Positions 40,735 through 53,154 of a stretch of 64,000 nt of DNA are shown here, piece by piece. Each line of letters opens with the position of its first letter. Positions within the stretch are counted from its first letter, which is position 1. The notes under the pieces are model-generated. The model saw nothing but the letters and a program-made list of their open reading frames with translations, did no database searches and was not told the origin of the DNA. The DNA comes from Prostheceraeus crozeri (Eukaryota; Platyhelminthes; Polycladida; Euryleptidae), in NCBI GenBank assembly GCA_907163375.1, contig CAJQUW010008928.1:124001-188000 (forward strand), given 5' to 3'. The translations under genes were made by a program, and so were the position numbers.

Positions 40735-43601
40735 CAGCGGTCGTACGGCTGCGTGAATTCACGCAGGGCTCACGCAGTGCGGGAATGTGAGAAAAAATTT
40801 GGCTCCTGCGTGAAAAATCTGAGCCACTCAGCGTGAATTTTATGAATGATTGAAATTCTTTTTTGCTATTATTTTCCTAAATTCGTGATCGTTCAATATC
40901 TTGAAAATCTTTTTTACTTGTAAGCTTTATTATGGGTTCAGTAATATATGAATTTTTCGACTCTAATGCTTGTTTCATTGAAATAAGAAGATCAAGTTCT
41001 TCCAACAGGTGGTGAATGACTAGAAAGAATGGTGAATACTAGAATGAATAGTATCAGGAGCCGTTGTGTAGTGAAAATTCTTTGAATATCAAACGACCTT
41101 TGAGAATATCCGTCAATGGGAGCCGGAGTGCGTATTTGCTGATGCTTAAGATGCGCAGTGAAAGGAACGAAAGAATTTATACCTTCATCCGTTGGGAGCC
41201 GCTCTGCTACTTGGAGATTCGATGGAACTGAAGAGTATTTCTTATCACGTCATAAGAATATCAGTTAATCGGAGCCATTATTTGAAACATGCATGTTCGG
41301 TATGTGTTACAGATGCGTTAGCATTTAGCGGAATGACTGCTGTAATGCTGTGTCACATTTTACAAAAACAGTTGTTCATGTCGGTTAGCTGTTTGGTCTT
41401 TGAACTATGCAGTCATGGTGACTGATCAGCAATTAGTAATCGGAGAAGACATGAAATTGCTGGTCGTTACTATGACGGACAGCCAAAGAATCTGCTTCTT
41501 TCATCAGGTGAAGAAGTTTTTCATTGAATGCAGCAAACGACTAGTTCATTTGTTAGTCGTTGCCGTTTGATAATGGCATTTTGAGAAACATGCGATTTCT
41601 CGATCCGAAAAAGAAAGACTCAGAATATTTAGAAAAAATGGCAATGAGTGTGGCGAAGAGCATGCCAAAAATTGTTAACGGTGATGATGATCAGACTCAG
41701 CTTCGCGTGGAAATCCGTGCATATAAGATGCGTGACATTAGTAGCTCATTCCAGTGTTTTGCCGTGGAACCAGATGATCTAATTGATTACTGGAAATTTG
41801 TTATGAATTTAGGTAACTTTCCATTCATGAAGCGTCTCGTTCGGGCTTGCCTGATACTGCCACACGGCAACTCTGACGTTGAGCGAACGTTTTCTACTCT
41901 CACGGACATTTTAACGAAAAAGCGTTCCTGTTTAGACCAACAGAGTGTAAAAGCGCTCACTTTTATCAAATCGTACATGAGTTCGGCAATTCTGCAGTGT
42001 CACGAAGTGCCGATTACTCCTGGCTTGAGAGATAGTGTGGCTAATGCACGTACAACGTACCACTTGCGATTGAAGAAAGAAGCGGAGGACAAAGTAAAAG
42101 AAGATGAAGAAGCTAAGCGGAAGTCCTATGAAGAAAAGCTGAGAGCTGAGCGAGAGAAAGATCGGAAGCTGCTGAAAATAAAGGACAGGTTGGAGAAGGT
42201 GGACCAAAAAGCAGTGGAGGCTTCGAAGAAGAAGGAAGAAGCATTCCAACTGATGGAGCAAGCACAAAGACTTATGAAATCTGCAGCTGATGATGAAAAC
42301 ATCCCCATGGAGAGCAAGAAGGAATTGGTTACTAAACAGCTGAAAGCTGAAAAAAGGGTAGCCGAAAGAGTGCTGTCCGACTTGTCAGGCAAATTCATGA
42401 AGCTGAGCAAGAAAGTTTGAATCTTTTTGTTAACACGTGAAGCAATTGTTAACATTTGTTCGGGAAATGAAAAATTCGTACATTCATGTACGTAAGACCT
42501 CATGGAAAACAAACGATAAAATTTTATCTTGAATCCAATGCACATATCTATCTTTGAAGTATTTTATTCTCTTAATAATTCAATATGAATGTATAATTGC
42601 TACACAAAGGAATGGAGAGCCTCATCGAAGGTGTCATCTTCATACATATCGACAATATTTAACCATTAAGTCGCTAAGTACAAACGTGCGCTTTAGTTTC
42701 AGCCCGTGCTTCTTTTCATTATGTGCCGAACAAGTGTTAATAAATTGTTGACAATGCCTCAACTTCATTCAAGATGTACATGATTTTCTCCATATAGATT
42801 TGCTTTTCCGAATATTTTTGTATCAAGATTTCAAGACTTCCGTAATTTTGTTTCAACAGGACTTCTGTTTGTATTTGTTTTCTTTTATCTTTCTACCAAA
42901 TTTTGATTCTTACTTTATTTACTATCATGCCTCTAGATATTGTTACTCTTGTTTAATTGATGCTTGTTAAAGATAACAAAGAACGTAAATTATCCAGTTA
43001 ATTTTTCCTTGTGCCATGTAACTTGGAGGTTCATATGCATTCCCACTATGTAGGTTTCATGAGTGATATACATGTGCATGTATTTGTTGCAGTTAAGTAC
43101 AAAAAGTCTACAGACGGAAGTATTTCTTATGTCGAAGGATGGGTAGATGTTCATACTTACAGATATAACATGTTCAAGTCTTAACTAAAGTTCAGCATGC
43201 ACATTTAGAGACATCGTCATTGGTGTACTTGAATTATAAGAACGTGATTTATAGATGCACCTACATGTAGGCTTATATCACAATGATTTTCAGCTACTAC
43301 AACATGTGCTATGCGTGGTGTGAATCAAGATGCAGTTTCGCACTTTATGTTGTCAATGTCATATATACAGAAAGCTTTTCGACGCTCATAATCGACATCA
43401 TGATCTTGTCAAGTATGGTGAAATGAGGCAGTTTTCAGTTTCCGATTTCACCATTTTAGGCATAAGCCATCCGAAGACCTTTACATAGGCCTATATTACG
43501 TAGATCTACATAGGCCTATACGTTTGTGATGTATGTATGAGTCCCTGCGTGAATTTTGTGGCCCTGCGTGAAAAATGGGAAATTGCCGCGTACGACCACT
43601 G
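40735..43601 (+). mobile_element. hAT transposon with perfect 8-bp target duplication
   Basis: The ends are CAGCGGTCGTACG on the left and, reversed, CAGTGGTCGTACG on the right. AGCAGCAC flanks it exactly on both sides (40727-40734 and 43602-43609). Subterminal gcgtgaat/gcgtgaaa words occur near both ends (40750-40845 and 43548-43580). At 2867 bp with only the C-terminal transposase part, it is internally deleted. It sits inside the outer CAG-ended element. Confidence 0.92.
41560..42420 (+). CDS. hAT transposase C-terminal fragment
   Basis: An open 286-codon frame. Residues about 75-150 match the hAT C-terminal dimerisation region: LGNFPFMKRLVRACLILPHG followed by NSDVERTFST, then KKRSCLDQQSVKALTFIKSY. 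ER.FS is the family hallmark, lying in the final helices that complete the RNase-H-like fold and dimer interface. After that comes a long charged coiled coil (about residues 165-285, rich in K, E, R and A). The zinc finger and the catalytic Asp region are not found upstream, so this is a truncated gene or a last exon. A normal hAT transposase is about 600-700 aa. The start at 41560 is only the first ATG of the frame. Confidence 0.8.
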   Translation: MPFDNGILRNMRFLDPKKKDSEYLEKMAMSVAKSMPKIVNGDDDQTQLRVEIRAYKMRDISSSFQCFAVEPDDLIDYWKFVMNLGNFPFMKRLVRACLILPHGNSDVERTFSTLTDILTKKRSCLDQQSVKALTFIKSYMSSAILQCHEVPITPGLRDSVANARTTYHLRLKKEAEDKVKEDEEAKRKSYEEKLRAEREKDRKLLKIKDRLEKVDQKAVEASKKKEEAFQLMEQAQRLMKSAADDENIPMESKKELVTKQLKAEKRVAERVLSDLSGKFMKLSKKV

Positions 43602-44243
43602 AGCAGCACAAAAACTATCTAATTTTACCACATTTTCAAGTTCAAAAAAATCATACTTCTAGGTGGAAAAAGTTACTTCTGATTACAGTTTCAGATAGAT
43701 AATGTGAAGCGTAAAACACTCGACCTATCAGAATTGACGTAGCTGCTGCGAGAAATTGTCAGGACTAAGTCAAACATGTCAAAAATTGAATATTGTTCAA
43801 GTATTTGATATCAAAAACCACTTTCCCGATCCGTGGTGATTTTCTTAATATTTTTTTACAATCATTTGGATGTATTTGTAGCCGTCTTCGGAAGAAGGGA
43901 CCGCAAAATTACTTTTGCATTTTTTAAGAAATGTTAGAAAATTCGATTTTTTCAAAACTTTTCTGAAAATTTTGCTTTTTTGAGGGCTCACAAAAATTTT
44001 CTCGCACGGAAAAAGTGATGAATTCCGCTTGGAACATCTATGGTTGGGCATTAATTAAGCAGTCCAGGAAGAATTTTCTTCAACTTCGCTGCGAGATCGG
44101 GGATGTAAGCCGTCAAAGATGAACATGATTTTCCATAAATTCTCTAAAAATAGAAAAATTCGAATAATTCAAGGTCACGCAAGTGACCTTTCCGATGGAA
44201 TTTCTCTGAAATATTTTGGATTTCATCTAGATAGACCCAAATG

Positions 44244-46431
44244 CAGGCATGTGATTACTCCTCAAATTCCTCAGATTCCTGAAATTTGTTTATTACTCCT
44301 CAAATCCTCAAAAATTCCTCAAATATAGCTAAGCTATGAGAAATTCCTCAAATATGACACACTACAGACTATATGCAGGATAGTGTATTGTTTTTTGGCT
44401 AATGGCGATGATGTGTAAACTTCCAATCAAGAAGCTAATATAGAATCCTATAACATGTATCCTACATCCATACTGCTAGTCATGAATCACTCATGATTTT
44501 AAACTTTATAATTTTCTCTTACCCATCTGGTAGATTTTAGATAGCGTAATCCCGCTGTGCTAGCTATATCTGATATTTTGATTGGACACAGACTTGTTAA
44601 ATAGAATATTTTCAATATAGAAGTGATAAACATAATTTTGAAAAGAGCGACTTACCCGCCAATTCATTCCACATGAGGAGAGGAGAACCGTTGCTTGTCC
44701 TTCTAGTAAGTTTATTTAAATTTCTAGACATTTTAGGATAAATAATTTTCTTTTAAATTATAGCATATCAAAAATTAACCAGTCGTTAGCTTGTTTTATT
44801 GATTTTGTTACCTTGACGCACTTTGCTACGTTGAATTGATCCTCTTTCACGTCGTTTCCATTTATGAAAACTACAGGGCTGCAGATGTTCCGGTTCGTCC
44901 GGACTTATTTTGCTAAGCAGAGAAGTTGTCCGAAGTTATTGTCTGTCGAACTCCTTAGTGCAATACTTCCACGTATTTAATGAGTGAAGCACTGCGATCA
45001 ACCTGCAGAAATTGTATATTTGAACACTCAGCAATTTTATTCTAACTTCATAATAATGCTTAGAATTCCACCAATAAAATGCTTATTAAATTGTTTTTAT
45101 TAATTATCTGAACCGGTTTCACAGCCTTCATTATATGTTTCTGCGACTGTATGGCTGCTGTACTTCTTAAAGAACTTATGGATATCGATCTTCTATATCC
45201 ATTATGTGATAGCATATAGGTAGCCCAGCTCACTTGTATTTCAGTGCTCTTATCAACTGAAGCGTTTGTTTCACTCACTCTCATCCATTTTAATTCCGCT
45301 GAACATGAACACATCCGACGGGGTAAAGCTGATGGTCCCTAAATTTGGTGTCTATTTGCCTCCTGGTCACTGGCGTGCGGGGGTTGGAAGCGCATGAAGC
45401 TCTGCTATCCCATGAGTCTTTTTGCAGCTACGTTTTCTAGGGTCCGCTGACCGACATTTATCCTGGATGAATTATTCACTTACAGATAGTTTTCATAATT
45501 TGCTGAACACAGGTTGGTGTGAAACTATTGCACACATTGCTTATCGTTGTATACGGAACTCAGATTAATCAAGACATTGAACCACATAGTACTGGGTTGG
45601 TAATTTTCAACCTGAGTCCACTGCAAGATGTGGATGTCAATATCTCTGCGCAACTTCAAAGAATAGAGGTGATAATATTTCACTTTTTGCCTAGATGAGA
45701 CCAACAACTTAACGGCAAGCCTATTCCCGACACCTGTTTTGTGCTGTATGAGAGAATTCATGTTCATTTGAATGTAGATCGGAGCGATATGATCAAACGC
45801 TAACAAGTAAACTAGAGCCACCAAAACTTATGCATCATAACGTAATATTAATAAATTAGTGTGTAATGTGGCGTATCCTTTCATAATAAATTATTGACTT
45901 TTTTAAGTCACGAACCTTCGTCAACGATTTTAAGCTTTCTTTACTTATGGGTTACTCTCCTCCCAATTTTGTCTAAAGTCCGTAAAAATTAATCGTTACA
46001 GAGCCCCAGATGCATGTAGTTGAGGATATATCCTACATTCAAAAAATTACAGTATACAAATCTGACACGCATAATTGAATTGGAGACAATAACGTGACGC
46101 ACAGCGATATCAGCAGCTTGATCTGACATCCTCCGTTCGACACATTCTAAACAGATAATACTTAAGGCAACAAATTAATTTCGTAATAACGCGGGAAGTG
46201 ATTATGACCAAGTCAATATTCCTTTGCAATATACACAACTTCAAAAAGTGGGGTGTGGTCAACCCTTGGGTTACCTTCTTCGTTGTGACTTTCATGACTT
46301 GAAGTTTGGTCCAAAATCCGTGCTAAAATTTGTGAGTTTTTCTTACAATTATCATACTAGGCTCCGTTTCCATTCCTCAATTTTTTTGCAAAAAAATCCT
46401 CAATTTTTTTCATAGGCTAATCACAGGCCTG
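44244..46431 (-). mobile_element. 2.19 kb non-autonomous CAGGCCTG element, copy 2 (inverted)
   Basis: Reverse-strand copy of 24573-26838. It ends TAATCACAGGCCTG at 46431 and begins CAGGCATGTGATTA at 44244, with the 6-bp duplication CAAATG on both sides. It shares the same internal landmarks in inverted order, such as the segment around 46110-46295 matching 24720-24893. It is inserted in the outer CAG-ended element. No transposase seen. Confidence 0.85.
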
Positions 46432-47041
46432 CAAATGATGAAAATATGTGAATTTCAAGAAAATCTGAGAACCTTCGCCACTGACTTTTTCCGAAATTTG
46501 ACGTTTTGATGTGGAATGACCCATAGTCAGACTTCAATCTGGAGATTTGTGCCCTTCCTGGTGTCTTCCAATGAAAATTTCGGGGCTCGACCGCTGGACC
46601 GAAAGATCGCCAGGCCAAGGACTGTGCGACGGATACCACCCATATGGAAATATATTAATGATCAATAAATTATCGATTTTTCTCAATTTTGTCCCGTTGC
46701 AACCCCGTTTGGTATGTATTATGAATATTACGTCAAATGCTCTGCTTAAAAAATTAGCCTTTAAGGCAGAATTGATGACCGCCAATCTTTTGCGCACCGG
46801 CAAATGTCAAATTTTGGCCATGTGCTTTCATCAGCATGTGACAAAATATGACTTGTGAGCATGAGCATGTGACAAAATGTGACATTTTGGTCCATCGGTG
46901 TGACAAAGTGTGACATCTCGAATATCAAGATGCGTCAAAATGTGTCACAGATCCAAACATTGCGGCCCACCCATGAGTTTATATTGCGAAAACGCATGAA
47001 ATCATAGTTGATAGCCTTATACGGGAGGGTGCACCTTCCCT

Positions 47042-47067
47042 TAAAAAGAAGGTGCACCTTCTTTTTA
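47042..47067. repeat. Perfect 26-bp palindrome
   Basis: Centre GGTGCACC extended by GAA/TTC and A/T runs to 26 self-complementary bases with no spacer. A near-perfect 18-bp relative precedes it within 25 bp. It may be the edge of an unrecognised element. Confidence 0.8.
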
Positions 47068-47072
47068 GTGCA

Positions 47073-47100
47073 CTGAGGCAGCGACTGCGTCGGGAAACGT
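47073..47100 (+). ncRNA. Decayed hammerhead-like motif, probably a Penelope-type tail
   Basis: The order CTGAGGC, a GCGAC/GTCG stem with a short loop, then GAAACG resembles the CUGANGA-stem-GAAA core, with one core base differing. It is followed by gtgtaaataa and later ttattaaagccgtta, words I associate with retroelement tails. No coding part of such an element was seen nearby. Low confidence. Confidence 0.25.
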
Positions 47101-48509
47101 TTGCCGTGTAAATAATTATAGCTATTCGATTTTATTAAAGCCGTTACTAGAGGGAGTGCCGTATTTTTTTTCTCATCGCATGAAAGTATGTAAAGAAAAA
47201 CAGTAAAAAAATTAGATTTTTTTCAACCCATGTGCATTCATTACGACCTGTATGTAAGCACTATGGTCAACACAATTATGTAAACCGCTTCAATTTGAGA
47301 AGCCGTGAATTGTTGTTTGATGAGTTGAGATGAGTTTCTTATTTGCATAACGTTTCCATTCTTGATTTCACTAAAAGCCACGCGTTGATATAATGCTATC
47401 TCTCCAAAGATGTCACTGAAAGTCAACTGTAAGCCATGCAAATGTATTAAGTAGTGAACATCATGGTCATTAAACCTGGTTAAATGAGCATATCATTAAG
47501 CTAGCAACGTGGAATTATTCGAATCAGTAGATGAAATTTTTTTGATCTGAAAGTAAATTCAGGGAATTAACCTTTCCATCGATGTATCATTTATGTCACA
47601 AAAGTAATTGACTGACTACAGATCATTGAAAAAAGATGGCCGATGCCGGTATGTACAGAAACTGATAAGTATTCACAGGATCAAAAATTTTGAAAACTCA
47701 ATATAGTGGAATCTGTCACTATCTTTATTAAGAATTCCAGCTGAAGTACATCAATTTAGCAAGTTTAAAGTGAAATTGAAACAGTGCATTTGAAATGACA
47801 TTTCTGTCATTAAAAAAATAGCTGCGTGGATATTCGATAAAATCGCACTGAAGTAACCCGAAAATATTCATAGTCAAGCATCATTTAATGTGCGATTGTG
47901 TATTATTTCTAAAGCCACTGTTTCTGCAAGAATTTCTGTAAGAAAATCAATTATTCTTGTATTTTATTATCCTCCAGGAATTCGCTGTTAACGACATAAA
48001 GTAAACTAAGATTGCAATAAACTTTGAAAAATGCATATCCTACGAAACCACGGTACAGTTGATGAAGCAAAATGACATTGTAATCTTACGACAATCGACC
48101 TTCAGCGTGTGATCTGGAACGACTCTACAGGTGTCTCACTCGGCAAAAAATCATAAAAAGCAAAATATTTGAGATAGTTGCAAGAAAAACGATAAAAAGT
48201 AAAGAATTCGGGAATTTCGACCAGTATTGGTAAGAATTAATTTTGTCAATATCAGTGATAAACAGAATTGAACCTAATTGTAAAATAAAAAAAGCAAATA
48301 TTTAGAAACATGCTTCCATCTCAGCCATCATTAGCTTCGTTGGGAAGCTGCCATCATCAAACAGCAATTTATATCCGAGTCAGGACCGGAATTGAGAACA
48401 ATATTTTTTGTTTTCAAAGCCATCACCTCACTTCAATTTATCAATGTATCTAATGCATCTTAAATCGGGGTGGTGTCTGAGCCTTTGACGCCTTGAAAAT
48501 CGCCTATTA

Positions 48510-48690
48510 GGTCTTGCCGGTCTTTGCTTAGTTGCTGGAGCGATGGGTCTAGCTTGGAGTCGTAAGTTAGAGAGCTACCAGTCACACACCTTTTGCGCGG
48601 TCATTTGATCTATCGTTTATCTGATTTCATTCTTATTGTTAATTGCATAATTTGCGATATGGCTTCAGATGCTTTAATAGACATCATTCC
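48510..48690 (+). repeat. tRNA-like SINE relic, copy A
   Basis: gcttagttgctggagcgatg and gggtctagcttggagtcgta resemble the corresponding parts of copy B at 48824. Both are followed by cacacat-type words and then atttgat, ttcatt and ttgttaatt. The tRNA-like A-box region is degraded and no functional tRNA fold is possible. It is read as an old tRNA-derived SINE. Confidence 0.35.
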
Positions 48691-48819
48691 CCTCTACTAG
48701 TCTCAACATCGACAGTCAAATGTGATTAATGTGAACAATTTATTCACTGATAATAATTGCCATGACACTGATGTGTGGAGATTATGATCCTCCCAATTGA
48801 CATCCGTCGCATGCAACCG

Positions 48820-48950
48820 GTCGTAGCTTAGTTCGTAGAGTGACCGGTCTAGAGGTCTGTGGTCGTACGTTCGAGTCACACATCATCTACATAACATTTG
48901 ATAAATGACGTTTATGTCATTTTATTTTTTTGTTAATTTGCAACAGACCC
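48820..48950 (+). repeat. tRNA-like SINE relic, copy B
   Basis: GTAGCTTAGTTCGTAGAG resembles a tRNA A box with D arm. GACCGGTCTAGAGGTC can fold as an anticodon-like arm. CGTTCGAGTC resembles a B box. The acceptor and T stems do not pair, so it is not a working tRNA gene. Its T-rich tail parallels copy A. A degraded tRNA-derived SINE is the best reading. Confidence 0.45.
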
Positions 48951-48959
48951 CGGAAATTT

Positions 48960-51900
48960 GCTTTATTTTCAACAAATAGTTATTGAATTTCCACAGATCT
49001 TCCAATCTGAAGCAAATATTAGAAATGAAGTTTTAAGCGCACTTCTATCTTCTGGGACTTTTAGTCCAGATGCCCATCCTACTGACTTCCTGTGATGACC
49101 AATAGCCCTACATAAAAGGAGATAGAAATAACTTCTCAACAATTAAGTTCGTGGCAGTTTAGATCAAAACTATCAACTTGATAGTGCATGGTGTCTATCA
49201 TGTCTTTTTTGTATATGTTGCTGTCATTGCGTAGCAGTTTTATGAAATGTCGGTCTAAGACCCTTTATTTCCACAAAATGTTATGCAGCTACTTTCTCCA
49301 AATATCAGACTGTGTTCGCAAGGATATTGAAAAGCTTCAAATATTGTTATTATAATGTTGTTTATCATGAAAGTCACCAATGTATCCATGGCGAAGTCCG
49401 AACAACTGAAACTTGAGTGTATAATTAATTGAAAGATTTATGGCTTTTAGTGCTCCCTCTGAAATTAAAATCTAATTTAAAGCTTTTTGTGCTTCAAGAT
49501 TGAATTTACCTAGTGCCGCATTTTTGCGAATAACAGCCACGAATCTCGACCATATGGCAATAACTTGCTTACGTATTACCTATACGGACCCCTGCCCCTT
49601 TGAATTTCACAATGTGCAAGTTCGTCTCTGCGGTATTGAGAGTAGTGATATCGAGTTCCACATCTTTCAATGAGTACATGTTTAGACGAGAATTAGCATA
49701 GCTATAGTTGAGTGCCACTGCCGCAATAGAACTTAGACTGTGATGCGGATATCTCTGTGGAGTTGAAAACTATAAAATGGTGAAAACTTAGCCCAGGCCA
49801 GCTGACTATATTTTTTCTATGAAAAATGACTTGATGTAAAAGTATGCAGCCTGCAGAGCACATGCAACTGGATGCCGTGAGATAGCTCTGATGGAAGATG
49901 GATTGCGTAGATTTTTTGTGAATTTTCAATTGCTGACAGAATTAGTAAGCGATGGATGGCCTTGCTTCTATTTAGTCCGCAATTTTTATTCAGATATTTT
50001 GGCCAGTACCACATTATCAGGAATAGATTCTCGATGATGTGGTACTGACCACGAAATATTTGAATAGCAACAAGGCGTATCTGTCCTATCAGAGTGGCCA
50101 CTAAGTGCTCTATGTTCTCTCTTAGGAGACTTGTGCTCTAGAGCACATTACTGGTGCCCTATTAACAGCCAATGTGCTCTATTTCTCGTGATTTAAACAA
50201 AAATGCTCTAGGTCCACTAATCCGAAAGCTTATATGACAAGATTTTCTTCAATACTTCTTTATATTCTACATACATTCTGTGTATGAAGCACATATTCTT
50301 GTGCTTAATAAATGTTACAATTCAGTTTATACTCCTATTATTTACTTTTGTGAATAGACCAATAATAAATGAAAAGTTGGGCGACCGCGAATATCACCTT
50401 TATTGAACACATGCACTCTATTGAGCTCTTGATCTCCTTCCAATAGACAGGGTGTCTGCTAAGTGCTTAATAGCATTATTTAAAGAACGTCTATTGTAAT
50501 GAGAACTATGTGCTCTATTTCCTTCACTGTTTCAAAATACTTACTTTTTAGGTTCCTTATTATTAAGGGTATCCTGCTATATAACTTCCTTACAAACATT
50601 TGTTCTGATTCAAGTACGCATTAGTAGGGCTGTACGCTAGCCGCTTCGGTGCACCGAAAATTTAAAAGTTCCGCTGAAGCACTTGCAGTATAGCCGATAA
50701 ATAATTTGCTTCGAGTTCTGGATTGTCATTTGACAATCAAGACTTCAAAATCTTGGAAATTAGGATCTCTATCTTTGATGAAGCGTGTTTATATTGTCTA
50801 CTATTCAATGCGAGTTCTATAAAGTGTACTAGGAAGTTTTAACTTATAAAGGTGCTAAACAACTTGAAATATAACTTGACCACTTTTAATTTAATTTTGC
50901 CAATACATGAAAGTGACTCTCATCATCTTTAACCGATAGATGGAGCTGCGAGCATATTAAACACTCACAAATCATTCTTGCACTAGGAAAGGCTATGGAA
51001 ATCGCTTGCTGAAATCTTTTCCGATGTAAAAAGGTATAACATTATTAGTTTACAAGTTTACCTACCAGCGATGAAACCGGGTCAGCGGGTCAAAAGCATC
51101 ATTCGGTGACCAAGTCAATGATGCGTTTTCTGACTTAGATGGTTTTGTCAGGGCATAGATCAAGCCCTTAGCTAAATTGTGAAGTCAGAGTGAATAATCC
51201 GTTATACATAATTAACGGATTATTCTTGTAAATCACTAGGTGATTGGAAATTCAATTAATTATTATTCAATGGTGAGACAGCAAGGATTTAGTGCTCATA
51301 ATCACAATCACAGCTATGAAAGGAGCCGGGAGGCAGTGACGTAAATTTACCAATATTTTTTCAGAAAAATTGGTTATTTTTGTGAGTTACCGAGGTAATG
51401 ATTTTCCAACTTTCGGTAGACCTATTTTAAAGCAAAAATATAATAAATGGAGCTCTTTTTTCTTACTATATCACGGGAATTTTGTCCGCATTTGATCGAG
51501 GTCAACAATTCGTACTATCAGCATTTAAAATGCGGTATATACCCGGTACCGCGCTAACGGTGTAGTTGCAAAAAATGAGTGGAAGGGTCAATTCGAAAGC
51601 GCTCCCGCAAATTTTGGAAACTTCAATTTTACATTTAGCTTATCACTATACCCAATAATTTCAGCCCTACTCGAGCAATCTAATGTCATTGAGATGCTGT
51701 GCGTGTACATAAAAGAATGACTGAATCTAATTAATATGTTTGCAAATTGTTCAGCAAATGCCTTCATAAGTGTAATGCTTAAAGGCCAACTTCGACATTC
51801 ACTAAACCACATCATTGGTCGTTTAGCCTGACAGAAATTGAAGGAAATCATTCAGAATAAATTTGCGCTCTTAAAGGTATAGTAATTTCATTGCAGAAGA

Positions 51901-52363
51901 CTATGTATGTTCAAAAAAATATAGTCACCTCGTATGTTGATTTAGGTCCAATTTTGGTTTATATAATTGAATTTCATGTAGGTCTAGCCCTATATACTTT
52001 CAATGGGACATTTAGAGGATTTTGATTAGATTTGAACTGATCTGCAATGGCTTTTGCGTGACAAACTGCGCTGTTAGTGAAAATCATTACAAATCTGCTA
52101 CAACCACAAAAATGATGAAAGACACCATTGCCAGTTTATTGTAAAACGCCTTCTATTCCAGGCAAGCAAAATAGTATACTGCATTATGATACTGAACTCA
52201 AATAATGCAAAATCCATTCTAGCCACACATGGTATAGTTAATGGTTGTCCTGATGTTTTGTGCCGTGATCGCTATTATACTTGCATATGCGATAAAAGAT
52301 TGCACACTCAAGTGAACCTGTTTGATAAACAACATTTTTGAGTGTTTGGCACGTAGGACCTGT
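48960..52363. other. Intergenic, no gene; minor repeats
   Basis: Open frames are short and unrecognised. At 51192-51225 a perfect 13-bp inverted repeat (GAATAATCCGTTA and complement) encloses 8 nt. Two similar CAG-starting words (cagagtggccactaagtgct near 50090 and cagggtgtctgctaagtgct near 50449), both followed downstream by gtgctcta-like words, lie in the same orientation. They may be eroded ends of one transposon family. Confidence 0.45.
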
Positions 52364-52688
52364 GTCAATTTGACGTTTTTCTGCATGAACATGCCTTAGT
52401 TTCATCAATGATCATTTTAGTCCTGTTCATCGTAATCTTATAATCTTTTTCTCAGTAATATAGGTCAAATACATGATAGACAACTACATCACAAAATGCA
52501 ATTAGAATGAATTGTCTTCCTATTCCAACCTTTGAGTGTCACATCCAACAGCTGCATTTTGTGATGTAGTTGTCTATCACGTATTTGTACATTACTGAGA
52601 AAAAGATTAAAAGATTCCGATGAACTGACTGGACTAAAATGATTATTGATGAAAATAAGGCATGTTGATGTAGAAAAGTGTCACATTG
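52364..52688. mobile_element. Long fold-back palindrome, 137-bp arms
   Basis: Arms 52364-52500 and 52553-52688 are imperfect reverse complements (landmark tagacaactacatcacaaaa and its complement) around a 52-nt spacer. No coding capacity, so this is a MITE-like or fold-back element. No clear target duplication was found. Confidence 0.65.
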
Positions 52689-52704
52689 ATATAGGGAATA
52701 TGTG

Positions 52705-53154
52705 CACTAGGTGACATGACACGCTCAATTACGCGTAAGTCACGCGTAAACTACGCGTAATTACACATGACCCTAAACATCCGTGGCTATGCGTGACATT
52801 GCTGCAACATCTGTCGGCAGTCCTGTAATAAAGACTTAGCGTCTCATGTGTCTGCATGTACGAGAATCAGAGGCTAAGCAATGTGATAGGACCTCAATTT
52901 CATCTTCAGGGAAGAGAGAAAATGCTTAGCGGTTCATCCGTGGTTCAAGCGGCAACGCATACAACTGTAGACGACGCGAAAACTATAAACGCTCGCCCGC
53001 GCGTATTTATAAACATTCCCCATGTTTAACAGCATCAGATCAAGTGATTTCTGACTCTCAAAGCAGCGCGCATGTACGCGCGTAGAAGAATAGAATGTCT
53101 TTAGCCACGGATGTTTAGGGTGCTCCGCAATTACGCTTGGCATGTCACCTAGTG
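52705..53154. mobile_element. 450-bp miniature inverted-repeat element
   Basis: The ends CACTAGGTGACATG and CATGTCACCTAGTG are perfect complements, and the inverted match continues imperfectly into acgcgtaa-type words. A second inner inverted pair (cctaaacatccgtggct near 52773 and its complement near 53103) follows on each side. No coding region and no confident target duplication. It starts 16 bp after the neighbouring palindrome. Confidence 0.75.

Larger units (their letters stand above)
39027..46975. mobile_element. Outer CAG-ended element of a nested transposon stack
   Basis: Left end CAGGGGTGGGCCG (39027) and right end, read in reverse, CATGGGTGGGCCG (46975) form inverted termini. The 6-bp duplication AGTTTA lies directly outside both. 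Both ends also carry inner tgtgaca words. Removing the two insertions inside it leaves about 2.9 kb (39027-40734, 43602-44243, 46432-46975) with no recognisable transposase. CAGGGGTGGGC-type termini are typical of hAT-like elements. The parts between insertions are AT-rich and their open frames are motif-free. A fragment similar to its right part lies near 20315. Confidence 0.65.
46976..48490. other. Intergenic with palindrome and ribozyme-like relic
   Basis: No gene. A perfect 26-bp palindrome lies at 47042-47067, and a weaker one with the same ggtgcacc centre lies just before it (about 47022-47039). A decayed hammerhead-like motif follows (listed separately). The rest is AT-rich. Confidence 0.5.

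Noticed and set aside
42126-42545. 139-codon minus-strand frame opposite the hAT fragment
   Set aside because: It is the Ser/Phe-rich antisense of a Lys/Glu-rich coiled coil on the plus strand; no independent support.
47042-47067. Palindrome as a bacterial-type terminator
   Set aside because: Host context is eukaryotic and there is no adjoining gene; it is better explained as a repeat edge.
48820-48950. Functional tRNA gene
   Set aside because: Box-like words are present but the acceptor and T stems do not pair.
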